Position numbers and translations under genes: made by a program. The notes beneath the pieces are model-generated. The model ran no database searches, was not told the DNA's origin, and saw only the letters and a list, made by a program, of their open reading frames with translations. Positions 56,776 through 64,000 of a stretch of 64,000 nt of DNA are shown piece by piece; position 1 is the first letter of the stretch, and every line of letters begins with the position of its first letter. Source of the stretch: Pseudomonas monteilii (GTDB lineage Bacteria; Pseudomonadota; Gammaproteobacteria; Pseudomonadales; Pseudomonadaceae); NCBI GenBank assembly GCA_001534745.1, contig CP013997.1, positions 2,170,001 to 2,234,000 of the forward strand. The letters are read 5' to 3'.

Positions 56776-57649
56776 GCGCCTGGCCCAGGCCGACCGCGCA
56801 GGCGCCGAGCTTTTCCGCCTTCGAGGTGCTCAGCCGTCCATCCCAGGCCTGGGCACCCGCGGCCTTGACCTTCAGCCCGATCCGCCGGTAGACCCGCGCC
56901 GCCGTGGCCACGGCCCAGGCCGAACGCCAGGGCAGGGCGCCCATGCCGTCCCGAGCGCTGGCGTAGTACGGCTCGGCCTGCTCGACCAGGCGAACCGCCA
57001 GTTGCGCCAGCGCGGCGCGGTGCTCCGGCGCGGCCAGGCGGTCGGGCGGGATGCCGGCGGCTTCCAGCCATTGGCGGGGCAGGTAGCACCGCCCGACCTT
57101 GGCATCCTCGACGATGTCGCGCGCGATGTTGGTCAGTTGCATGCCCAGCCCCAGATCGCAGGCATGGTCGAGCACCCGTTCATCGCGCACACCCATGATC
57201 CGCGCCATCATCAGGCCGACCACCCCTGCGACGTGGTAGCAGTAGCGCAGGGTGTCGTCGAACGTGAGGTAGGCGTGGCCCTGCACGTCCATCGCAAACC
57301 CCTCGAGCAGGTCGAACGCTTCGCGCCGGCGGATGCCATGGCGCCGGGCGACGTACTGGAAGGCGGCGAAGGCCGGTTCGTGCATCGGCGCCTCGCCGTA
57401 GGCCGCCAGGGTCTGTTCGCGCAGGTGTACCAGGCGTCGCGCCGCCTCGGCCGGGTCGACCGGTTGCGCGTCGTGCCCGGCTTCCTGGCCATCGATCACG
57501 TCATCGCAGTGCCGGCACCAGGCGTAGAGCATCACCGCGCTGCGCCGGGTCGACGGCGCGAACAGCCGCGCCGCCGCCGCGAAGCTCTTGGAGCCGACGG
57601 CGATGCTGCGCTCGGCATGGGTCAGTAGCGCGTCGTCGCCTGTCGTCAT
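56657..57649 (-). CDS. crtB: Phytoene synthase CrtB
   Basis: 330 residues. Squalene/phytoene synthase motifs: SIAVGSKSFAAAARLF, YAWCRHCDDVIDG (first Asp-rich motif), HVAGVVGLMMARIMG and LGLGMQLTNIARDIVEDAKV (second Asp-rich motif), CYLPRQWL. It condenses two GGPP to phytoene. Its start overlaps the crtI stop (ATGA), and it is last in the idi-X-Y-I-B operon. The C-terminus reaches into crtZ on the opposite strand. Confidence 0.94.
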   Translation of the reverse strand: MTTGDDALLTHAERSIAVGSKSFAAAARLFAPSTRRSAVMLYAWCRHCDDVIDGQEAGHDAQPVDPAEAARRLVHLREQTLAAYGEAPMHEPAFAAFQYVARRHGIRRREAFDLLEGFAMDVQGHAYLTFDDTLRYCYHVAGVVGLMMARIMGVRDERVLDHACDLGLGMQLTNIARDIVEDAKVGRCYLPRQWLEAAGIPPDRLAAPEHRAALAQLAVRLVEQAEPYYASARDGMGALPWRSAWAVATAARVYRRIGLKVKAAGAQAWDGRLSTSKAEKLGACAVGLGQALISRLRPAKQRAARLWQRPALGDATDRPGASAVLPAGDR

Positions 57650-59136
57650 CGGTGCAGGTCCTCGATCATCAGCCCGGCGGTGGCCTTGGCCGAGGCGATC
57701 ACGCCAGGCACACCGGCGCCCGGGTGAGTGCCGGCGCCCACCAGGTAGAGGTTCTCGACCCGCGCATCGCGGTTGTGCGGGCGGAACCAGGCGCTCTGCT
57801 GCAGCACCGGTTCCAGCGAGAAGGCCGAGCCCAGGTGCGCGTTGAGGGTGTCGCGAAAGTCCAGCGGGGTGAAGATGCGGCTGGTCACCAGGTCACGCCG
57901 CAGCCCTGGCATGTAGTGGCGCTCGAGGTAGTCGAAGATCCGGTCGCGGTAGGCGGGCCCTTCCACCGACCAGTCGACCTCGGCGTTGCCCAGGTGCGGC
58001 ACCGGTGCCAGCACGTAGTGCGCCGAACAGCCGGGCGGCGCCAGGCTCGGGTCGGTGGCGCATGGCGAATGCAGGTAGAGGGAGAAGTCCTCGGCCAGGT
58101 CCGGGCCATTGAAGATCGTGTCGATCAAGCCCTTGTAGCGCGCGCCGAAGCACACCGTGTGGTGCTCCAGCTGGGGTTGCGGGCGTGACAGGCCGAAGTG
58201 GATGACGAACAGCGAGTTGCTGAAGCGCTTGCCCTGCAGGCGTTGGCCTTCGGCGCGCCCGCGCGGGTGATGGCCCAGCAGGTGCTGGTAGGTGTGGACC
58301 ACATCGGCGTTGGACGCCACCGCATCGGCCTGCCAGTGACGGCCGTCGTGGGTGCGCACGCCGGTCAGGCGATCGCCCTGGGTTTCCAGCGCCGCGACGT
58401 CGGCGTTGAGAGCCAGCTCGCCGCCCAGGTCCTGGAACAGGCGGACCATGCCATCGATCAGGGCGCCCGTACCGCCTTTGGGGAACCACACGCCCCACTG
58501 GCGTTCCAGGGCATGGATCAGCGTATAGATCGACGAGGTGGCGAACGGGTTGCCGCCGACCAGCAGCGCATGGAACGAGAACGCCTGGCGCAGCTTGTCG
58601 TTGCGGATGAAGCGCGACACCATGCCGTACACGCTGCGCCAGGCCTGCAGGCGCATCAGCTGCGGCCCGGCCTGGAGCATGTCGCGCAGGGACAGGAACG
58701 GCACCGCGCCCAGCTTCACGTAGCCTTCGTCGAACACCGCGCGCGAGTAATCCAGAAAGCGCCGGTAGCCGTCCACGTCGGCCGGGTCCAGGGCCTGGAT
58801 CTGCCGCTCGAGGATGGCCTGGTCGTTGTTGTAGTTGAACACCGTGCCGTCTTCCCAGCACAGGCGGTAGAACGGATCGACCGGCAGCAGCTCGACGTAG
58901 TCTTCCAGGCGCTTGCCGGACACCTCGAACAACGCCTCGATGGCGCTCGGGTCGGTGATCACGGTGGGGCCGGCATCGAAGGTGAACCCTTCGTCCTTGT
59001 ACACGTAGGCGCGCCCACCGGGCTTGTCGCGGCGTTCCAGCAGCGTGGTCCGTACGCCGGCGGCCTGCAGGCGGATGGCCAACGCCAGACCGCCGAAGCC
59101 TGCGCCGATGACGATTGCCGATTTGCCAGGGTTCAT
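57646..59136 (-). CDS. crtI: Phytoene desaturase CrtI (lycopene-forming)
   Basis: 496 residues from the ATG at 59136, coupled to crtY by ATGA; the longer upstream extension is rejected. The N-terminal FAD Rossmann motif is SAIVIGAGFGGLALAIRLQA; DKPGGRAYVYKDEGFTFDAG follows, and the C-terminal carotenoid-desaturase signature is NLYLVGAGTHPGAGVPGVIA. Bacterial CrtI of this type performs four desaturations of phytoene to all-trans lycopene. Confidence 0.95.
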   Translation of the reverse strand: MNPGKSAIVIGAGFGGLALAIRLQAAGVRTTLLERRDKPGGRAYVYKDEGFTFDAGPTVITDPSAIEALFEVSGKRLEDYVELLPVDPFYRLCWEDGTVFNYNNDQAILERQIQALDPADVDGYRRFLDYSRAVFDEGYVKLGAVPFLSLRDMLQAGPQLMRLQAWRSVYGMVSRFIRNDKLRQAFSFHALLVGGNPFATSSIYTLIHALERQWGVWFPKGGTGALIDGMVRLFQDLGGELALNADVAALETQGDRLTGVRTHDGRHWQADAVASNADVVHTYQHLLGHHPRGRAEGQRLQGKRFSNSLFVIHFGLSRPQPQLEHHTVCFGARYKGLIDTIFNGPDLAEDFSLYLHSPCATDPSLAPPGCSAHYVLAPVPHLGNAEVDWSVEGPAYRDRIFDYLERHYMPGLRRDLVTSRIFTPLDFRDTLNAHLGSAFSLEPVLQQSAWFRPHNRDARVENLYLVGAGTHPGAGVPGVIASAKATAGLMIEDLHR

Positions 59137-60299
59137 CGATGCTCCTTGAAATGCCTTGGGGAATGTCGCCACGCGGCGACGACGGCTTCACCGACCGGAA
59201 CCGGTGGCTTGCCCATGAGAATCCGACTGCGGTCGCGCCAGGTGTTGCGACCCGCGTAGAAGCGTTCGATCAGCCCGTCGGGCAACTGGTAGAAGCGCTG
59301 CATCACCTGCCAGCGCTGCTCGGGCCGCCCGGCCAGGAACAGCATGCGGTTGAGTAGACGGTAAAAACCCTGGGTCCGCCAGTGCTCATGTGCATAGGCC
59401 CGCAGGTCGGCACCGAGTGCGGCGGCGTCGTCCAGGGGCTGGGTGACCAGCCAATCGGCCAGACGCACGGCGTCGGGCAGCGAGTAGCCGGTGGTGCTGT
59501 GGTACAGCCCGGCGCGCAGGCCGCTCAAGGGGTGCCCCTTGGCAGCGTTCCAGAACGCCTCGACGTCGCCGGCCAGGGTGATCGGCAGCACGCCGTGTTC
59601 CTCGCGCAGGCAGTCGACGATGGTCCAGCCCTGTTGCTGGGCGTACTCGGCGATGTGCGCACGCAGCTGCTCGGCGCTGGTGCGGTGCTGGTCCACGTAG
59701 TGGGTGTCCTCGATCAGCACGGTGTCGGCCGAGAACGGCAGTACGTAGACGAAGCGGTAGCCGTCGTGCTGGGCGACCCGGGCGTCCATGATGATCGGCG
59801 CGGTCAACCCGTGGGGGCGTTCCAGGCGCACCAGCTGGCCGAGGAAGGCCTGATGGCCCAGCACCAGGTGCGGGCTGCGCGGCGCGCCGCGACCATCGAT
59901 GACTACCTTGGCGCGCAGGTGGCGGCCGTCGGCCAGGCGCACCTCGGTCGGGGTCAGCGAATGGATCGGCTGGTTCAGCCAGAGGGCGTCGCCCAGCGCA
60001 TCGGTCAGGACCTGGGCAAACCGCTCGCCGGTGATGCTGGCATAGCCGCTGGGCAAGGTGCGGCTGTAGGCCGGGAAGTGCACCCGGTAGCTCGACCAGC
60101 GCTGGGCCACGAAGGGCGCGATCCACTGCTGCTGGTGCGGGGTCAGGTCGGTCGTGTGGAACGACCAGGTGTGGCTGCCGCCCAGTGCGTCGGCCTGGTC
60201 CAGGCACAGGATGTTCAGCTCGGGACGGCACTGGCGCAACCGCCAGGCGATCAGGCCGTTGGCCAGGCCGGTGCCGGCGAGAATCAGGTCATAGGTCAT
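59133..60299 (-). CDS. crtY: Lycopene beta-cyclase CrtY
   Basis: 388 residues with N-terminal dinucleotide-binding [20 protein letters not shown], then SHTWSFHTTDLTPHQQQWI and VIDGRGAP. The IEDTHY motif (residues ~195-200) is characteristic of CrtY-type cyclases. It converts both ends of lycopene to beta rings. It overlaps crtX by 11 bp and crtI by 4 bp. Confidence 0.94.
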   Translation of the reverse strand: MTYDLILAGTGLANGLIAWRLRQCRPELNILCLDQADALGGSHTWSFHTTDLTPHQQQWIAPFVAQRWSSYRVHFPAYSRTLPSGYASITGERFAQVLTDALGDALWLNQPIHSLTPTEVRLADGRHLRAKVVIDGRGAPRSPHLVLGHQAFLGQLVRLERPHGLTAPIIMDARVAQHDGYRFVYVLPFSADTVLIEDTHYVDQHRTSAEQLRAHIAEYAQQQGWTIVDCLREEHGVLPITLAGDVEAFWNAAKGHPLSGLRAGLYHSTTGYSLPDAVRLADWLVTQPLDDAAALGADLRAYAHEHWRTQGFYRLLNRMLFLAGRPEQRWQVMQRFYQLPDGLIERFYAGRNTWRDRSRILMGKPPVPVGEAVVAAWRHSPRHFKEHR

Positions 60300-61569
60300 C
60301 GACGGTTTCCAAAGGTGAGGACGCAGGCACGCCCAGGGCGGCCTCGATCAGGTCCGCCGCGCGCGCCGCGCCACCACTGGCAGCCAGGGCCTCGGCCTGC
60401 CGGGCATGGGCCTGGGTCGGCAACGCGAGCACCTGGCGCAGGGCGTCGGCAATACGCCGGGTACTGGCGCGGCGCGACAGGCTCAGGCCCAGGCGGTGGT
60501 GCGCGACCCGGGCGGCGACGCCGTGCTGGTCGAAGGCAATCGGCATCACCAGCATCGGCGTATGCGCGACGATGGCGTCCAGCACGGTATTCAGGCCACC
60601 ATGGGTCACCACGGCATCGGCCTGTTCCAGGATCCAGCGCTGCGGCGCGAAGTCGGTGACCCAAGTGGCGCCGCAGCGCTGCAAGGTCGCCTCCTGGGCA
60701 GGGTCGAGACCCCCGCAGTGGGCCACCAGCAACTGGACGTCCAGGGCGCGGCAGGCGCGGGCGATGCGCTGGAACTGGCGCAGACGCCCGCCTTGCAGCG
60801 TCCCCAGGCTGGCGAACACCAACGGCCGGTTCGGGTCGATGGGCCAGGCGCCAGGGCGATCGGGTGTGGCGCGGCGCAGCGGCCCGACCGGGTGGAAATG
60901 CGCCGGCAAGCTCTGGCGTGGAAAGTCCAGCGCGGCCGGTGTCTGGCTCAACTGCAGCCAGGGCGACAGGTAGGCGTGCAGGCCACGGCGCGGTGGCACG
61001 CCCAGGCGCCGGGCGCCCTGCATCAACGCGGCGTCCACCGGTTTCATCAGCCAGTCGTAGACCTGCGTGCTGGCGTGGCAACGTCGCAGGCTGTAGGGGG
61101 CCTGGCCGGGGGCGAAGGGCATCACCGGCAGGGGCAGGCCGTCTTCCCGATTGACCGGCAAGGCGCAGGCCAGCGACACGAAGGGCAGGCCCAGTGCTTC
61201 GGCCACCAGGCCACCGGCGCCCTCCATCTGGTCGCAGAGCACCGCCTCAATGTGCTGGGCGGCGAAGGCGGCGGGCAGGTGCTCGATGAACAAGCGACTG
61301 GTATCGGCCAGCTGGCGGATCAGTCGGTGCAAGGCCCACGGCGTGGAGGGCGACGCGGCCAGGCGCAACTGGGCGTCCAGGGTGCCGGGTGGGCGACTGT
61401 CCACACCGATCGGCTGGAAGCCGATACGCCGGTCCTGAAGCCAACGCGCGGCGTCGACCTGGTGAAAGAAGGTGACGCGGTGGCCACGGTCGAGCAGGGC
61501 GCCGGACAGCACCTCGAACGCCTGGAAGTGGCTGGCATAGGCGGGCGCCACCACGGCGAAATGGGTCAT
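60289..61569 (-). CDS. crtX: Zeaxanthin glucosyltransferase CrtX
   Basis: 426 residues, GT1/UGT fold. N-terminal [21 protein letters not shown]-terminal UDP-sugar signature [52 protein letters not shown] and DQHGVAARV. It glucosylates zeaxanthin hydroxyls with UDP-glucose to make the polar diglucoside. Coupled to idi by ATGA overlap. Confidence 0.93.
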   Translation of the reverse strand: MTHFAVVAPAYASHFQAFEVLSGALLDRGHRVTFFHQVDAARWLQDRRIGFQPIGVDSRPPGTLDAQLRLAASPSTPWALHRLIRQLADTSRLFIEHLPAAFAAQHIEAVLCDQMEGAGGLVAEALGLPFVSLACALPVNREDGLPLPVMPFAPGQAPYSLRRCHASTQVYDWLMKPVDAALMQGARRLGVPPRRGLHAYLSPWLQLSQTPAALDFPRQSLPAHFHPVGPLRRATPDRPGAWPIDPNRPLVFASLGTLQGGRLRQFQRIARACRALDVQLLVAHCGGLDPAQEATLQRCGATWVTDFAPQRWILEQADAVVTHGGLNTVLDAIVAHTPMLVMPIAFDQHGVAARVAHHRLGLSLSRRASTRRIADALRQVLALPTQAHARQAEALAASGGAARAADLIEAALGVPASSPLETVDDL

Positions 61570-62594
61570 GGCAGCAGAGGCGCCTGACGCAAGGCGGCCA
61601 GATCGGCCGAGCCGGTGCAGAAGCAGGCGATGCGCAGCTGCTGCAGGAGGATACGGAAATGCTCGACCACCGCCTCGGTGGAATCCGTGGCGGCGACCAG
61701 CACCCCGGCGGCCTGGCCGACCAGGTCGGCGCCCAGGCGGATCGCCTTGGCGGCGTCCAGGCCAGTGGCGATGCCGCCCGAGGCGATCAGTGGCGTTTCG
61801 GGCAAGGCTTCGCGCACCTGGCGCACACAGGTGGCCGCCGGAATGCCCCAGCCGGCGAAGGCGTCGGCCACGGCACGGTCACTGGCCGACACGGCGCGCT
61901 CGGCTTCCACCGCCGCCCAGCTGGTGCCGCCGGCACCGGCCACGTCGATCACCTGCACCCCGGCCTCCACCAGTTGCCGTGCGACCGCCGCCGAGATCCC
62001 GGCGCCGACCTCTTTTGCGATCACCGGCACCGGCAAGCGCTGGGTCAAGCGCTCCAGATGCGCCAGCACCCCGCGCCAGTCGCGATCGCCTTCCGGCTGT
62101 ACGGCTTCCTGCAAGGGGTTGAAGTGGATGATCAGGCCATTGGCCTCGAGGCTGTCGACCGCGCGTTGCGCCAGGTCCAGGCCATCGGGCTGGAGCAACT
62201 GCGCCGCGCCCAGGTTGCCCAGCAGGGGGATGCGCGGGGCCAGTCGGCGCAGTTCGCGGGTCAGGCCATGGTCATGCACCGAGGTCAGGCTGACCCGCTG
62301 CGAGCCTACGCCCATGGCGATGCCCAGTTCCTGCGCCGCTTCGGCCAGGTGCCGGTTGATGTGGGTCGCGCGACGCGCCCCGCCGGTCATGGAGCTGATC
62401 AGCAGGGGGGCGTCCAGCGCGATGCCCAGCAGTTGGCTGCGCAGGTCGATCTGGCGCAGGTCCAGCTCTGGCAGGGCGCAGTGTTCGAAACGGATCGCCG
62501 ACCAGCCGGCATCGACGTCGACGGTCGCGCGGCGGGGGTCCAGCACGATGTCCAGGTGTTCATCCTTGCGACGGGTCAGGTCGGGTTCGCGCAT
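61566..62594 (-). CDS. idi: Isopentenyl-diphosphate delta-isomerase, type 2 (FMN-dependent)
   Basis: 342 residues, start preceded by GGAGC. Type 2 landmarks: [12 protein letters not shown] at the N-terminus, [52 protein letters not shown] and [20 protein letters not shown] (FMN phosphate site). It interconverts IPP and DMAPP to feed CrtE. First gene of the minus-strand carotenoid operon, an arrangement also seen in Pantoea. Confidence 0.94.
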   Translation of the reverse strand: MREPDLTRRKDEHLDIVLDPRRATVDVDAGWSAIRFEHCALPELDLRQIDLRSQLLGIALDAPLLISSMTGGARRATHINRHLAEAAQELGIAMGVGSQRVSLTSVHDHGLTRELRRLAPRIPLLGNLGAAQLLQPDGLDLAQRAVDSLEANGLIIHFNPLQEAVQPEGDRDWRGVLAHLERLTQRLPVPVIAKEVGAGISAAVARQLVEAGVQVIDVAGAGGTSWAAVEAERAVSASDRAVADAFAGWGIPAATCVRQVREALPETPLIASGGIATGLDAAKAIRLGADLVGQAAGVLVAATDSTEAVVEHFRILLQQLRIACFCTGSADLAALRQAPLLP

Positions 62595-62839
62595 GCTTGC
62601 TCCAGGTAGCCAGGAATCATCGGTACGGCGTGTTGTCAGTGCACATGGGTGTTGTACAAGATCGGTAGGGCTGTACAGCTTTGAGTCGCATCAAGGCTCA
62701 GGCAACGCCGCATTGCAGACGTTCCCGACAGGCCGAAAAACCTTGGGCTACGCTCAACACGTGAGCGACAGGTCCGTTTCGACGCCGTACATTCACCACC
62801 TGGCCCGCCGAAGGCCTGATAACAAGCACAGAGGGAACG
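62595..62839. promoter_or_regulatory. Divergent control region idi-crtXYIB / crtE
   Basis: Two TGTACA motifs at 62653-62658 and 62672-62677 (13-bp spacer) lie 60-85 bp before idi. From memory, TGTACA pairs with 12-bp-class spacing are reported for class II LitR (PplR) light-responsive promoters of P. putida; the spacing here differs by one. A separate dyad CGCTCA-ACACG-TGAGCG (62751-62767) lies on the crtE side. Confidence 0.5.
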
Positions 62840-63739
62840 ATGGCCGCACACTTGTCCGCAACTATAGACACAGGGATCGACATTCACCTGCAGCAGCTGC
62901 GCGAGGGCTTGGAGCGTCGGCTCGACAGCCTGTTGCCGGTGGCGGGCAACGAGCGTGACCTGGTGGCGCTGGCGATGCGTGACGGCACCTTGGCGCCGGG
63001 CAAGCGCCTGCGTCCGCTGCTGCTGATGCTCGCCACCGAAGGCCTGGGTGGCCCGGCGCAGGCGGCCCTGGACCTGGGCTGCGCCGTGGAGATGGTGCAT
63101 GCCGCCTCGCTGGTGCTGGACGACCTGCCGTGCATGGACGATGCGTTGATGCGCCGTGGCCGTCCGACCGTGCACCTGACGTTCGGCCAGGACGTGGCCA
63201 TTCTGGCGGCGATCGCGCTGCTGTCGCGGGCCTTCGCGGTGATCGCGGCGATCGAGGACGTCCCGGCCCTGGCGCGTACCCAGTTGGTGACCCGGTTGTC
63301 CGAGGCCGTGGGTAGTCAGGGGTTGGTGCAGGGGCAGTTCCAGGACCTGCACGACGGCACCCAGGCGCGCACCGCTGCGCAGATCGCCACCACCAACCAG
63401 CTCAAGACGGGGGTGCTGTTCAGTTCCATCCTGGACATGGCCTGCATCATCAGCGACGCCTCGCCCCATTGCCGGGCGCTGCTCGGGCAGTTCGCCCAGG
63501 ACCTGGGCCAGGCCTTCCAGCTGCATGACGACCTGTGTGATTGTGACCCGGCCAGTGGCAAGGACCTCGGTAAGGATGCCGGCAAGTCGACGCTGGTGGC
63601 GCTGTGTGGCGAGGCCGAGGTACGTGAGCGGCTGTTGGAGCACTTGGCACGGGCGGATGACTGTCTGGCGCAGAGTTTGGGGGGGAGCGATACCTTGGGG
63701 CGGTATGTGCAGGCGATGTTTGCCAAGATGCGGGGGTGA
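62840..63739 (+). CDS. crtE: Geranylgeranyl diphosphate synthase CrtE
   Basis: 299 residues. Trans-isoprenyl-diphosphate synthase motifs: GKRLRPLLLMLATEGLGG, first Asp-rich motif LVLDDLPCMDDALMRRGRPT, KTGVLFSSILDMA, second Asp-rich motif QLHDDLCDCDPASGKDLGKD. The two residues between the first aspartates (DDLPCMDD) and the small side chains upstream fit FPP/GGPP synthases of bacterial type; the carotenoid context indicates GGPP. It is transcribed divergently from idi-crtXYIB, unlike the co-directional crtE of Pantoea. Confidence 0.9.
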   Translation: MAAHLSATIDTGIDIHLQQLREGLERRLDSLLPVAGNERDLVALAMRDGTLAPGKRLRPLLLMLATEGLGGPAQAALDLGCAVEMVHAASLVLDDLPCMDDALMRRGRPTVHLTFGQDVAILAAIALLSRAFAVIAAIEDVPALARTQLVTRLSEAVGSQGLVQGQFQDLHDGTQARTAAQIATTNQLKTGVLFSSILDMACIISDASPHCRALLGQFAQDLGQAFQLHDDLCDCDPASGKDLGKDAGKSTLVALCGEAEVRERLLEHLARADDCLAQSLGGSDTLGRYVQAMFAKMRG

Positions 63740-64000
63740 GGCCAGTGTCTGGCTTGGCTGGTGAAGCCTGGGTTGTCTGACACATTGATGTTGCTGATTT
63801 TACGGGCCCTGCGGGCCCGATCGCGGCACTGGGGCCGCTCCCACACCCGTAGCTCCACCGCGGCGTTGCAGACTATGGCGGTTCCTGTAGGAGTGGCCCC
63901 TGCCGGGGCGCCATACCGACCGCGATAGGGCCCGCAGGACCGGTAAAGTCGACAGTGCGACGCCAATGGGGTAGGCGGACTCTTACAAGAAGCGCAATGG
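63740..64000. repeat. REP-type sequences after crtE
   Basis: GGGCCCTGCGGGCCC hairpin (63804-63818) followed by GGGGCCGCTCCCACA (63831-63845), an uninterrupted version of the IS110 target, then a second degenerate inverse copy near 63890-63940. No gene is seen up to the window edge. Confidence 0.75.

Overview
The window looks like a chromosomal accessory region of a yellow-pigmented fluorescent-type Pseudomonas, probably P. putida-group-like. The evidence is high GC, abundant Pseudomonas REP sequences (GCGGGCAAGCCCGCTCCCACA type), a MexEF-OprN-type pump and a Pantoea-style zeaxanthin glucoside cluster. Species cannot be fixed from the sequence alone.

Layout. 1-1354: a solute-binding protein of a nickel/peptide-type ABC importer (minus strand, runs off the window) with a Zur-like box upstream. 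1670-2504: two small housekeeping-type genes, the second apparently N-terminally truncated. 2770-3944 and 33025-34199: two nearly identical 1175-bp IS110-family elements in direct orientation, each inserted at the same point of a REP sequence. Their leaders fold into a two-loop RNA whose loops match the REP target and the element ends, as expected for a bridge RNA. Between them lies a lipopeptide factory: a LuxR regulator (minus strand) and two giant NRPS genes (5536-15026 and 15023-32794) encoding 3 + 5 modules and tandem thioesterases. Adenylation pocket residues and condensation-domain types predict a linear lipo-octapeptide, D-Leu-D-Leu-D-Gln-L-Leu-D-Gln-L-Val-D-Leu-L-Leu, which is the cichofactin pattern (syringafactin family). 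The first NRPS gene carries a single-base frameshift at 13172-13175.

34589-43877: a second LuxR regulator, a Rid-family gene divergent from a TetR gene with palindromic operators between them, then a co-directional run of TetR, a 3-hydroxyisobutyrate-dehydrogenase-like enzyme, an Asp/Glu-racemase/maleate-isomerase-like enzyme, an A-Ox-T-TE single-module NRPS that is a clear indigoidine (blue pigment) synthetase, and an MFS exporter. 44096-48447: a nucleotidyltransferase-like gene, an IS3-family element, an array of five 117-122-bp REP-containing repeats, and a chemoreceptor. 48641-54493: a complete MexEF-OprN-type RND efflux operon (minus strand). 54940-55545: a second-copy riboflavin-synthase-like gene. 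55926-56096: a 56-residue acidic, proline-rich small protein.

56239-63739: a full carotenoid cluster. crtZ (plus strand) converges on a translationally coupled minus-strand operon idi-crtX-crtY-crtI-crtB, and crtE is divergent across a 245-bp control region with two TGTACA motifs and a separate dyad. Together these convert IPP/DMAPP to zeaxanthin diglucoside. The window therefore holds two pigment pathways (blue and yellow) and one surfactant pathway, with signs of repeated IS- and REP-mediated remodelling.
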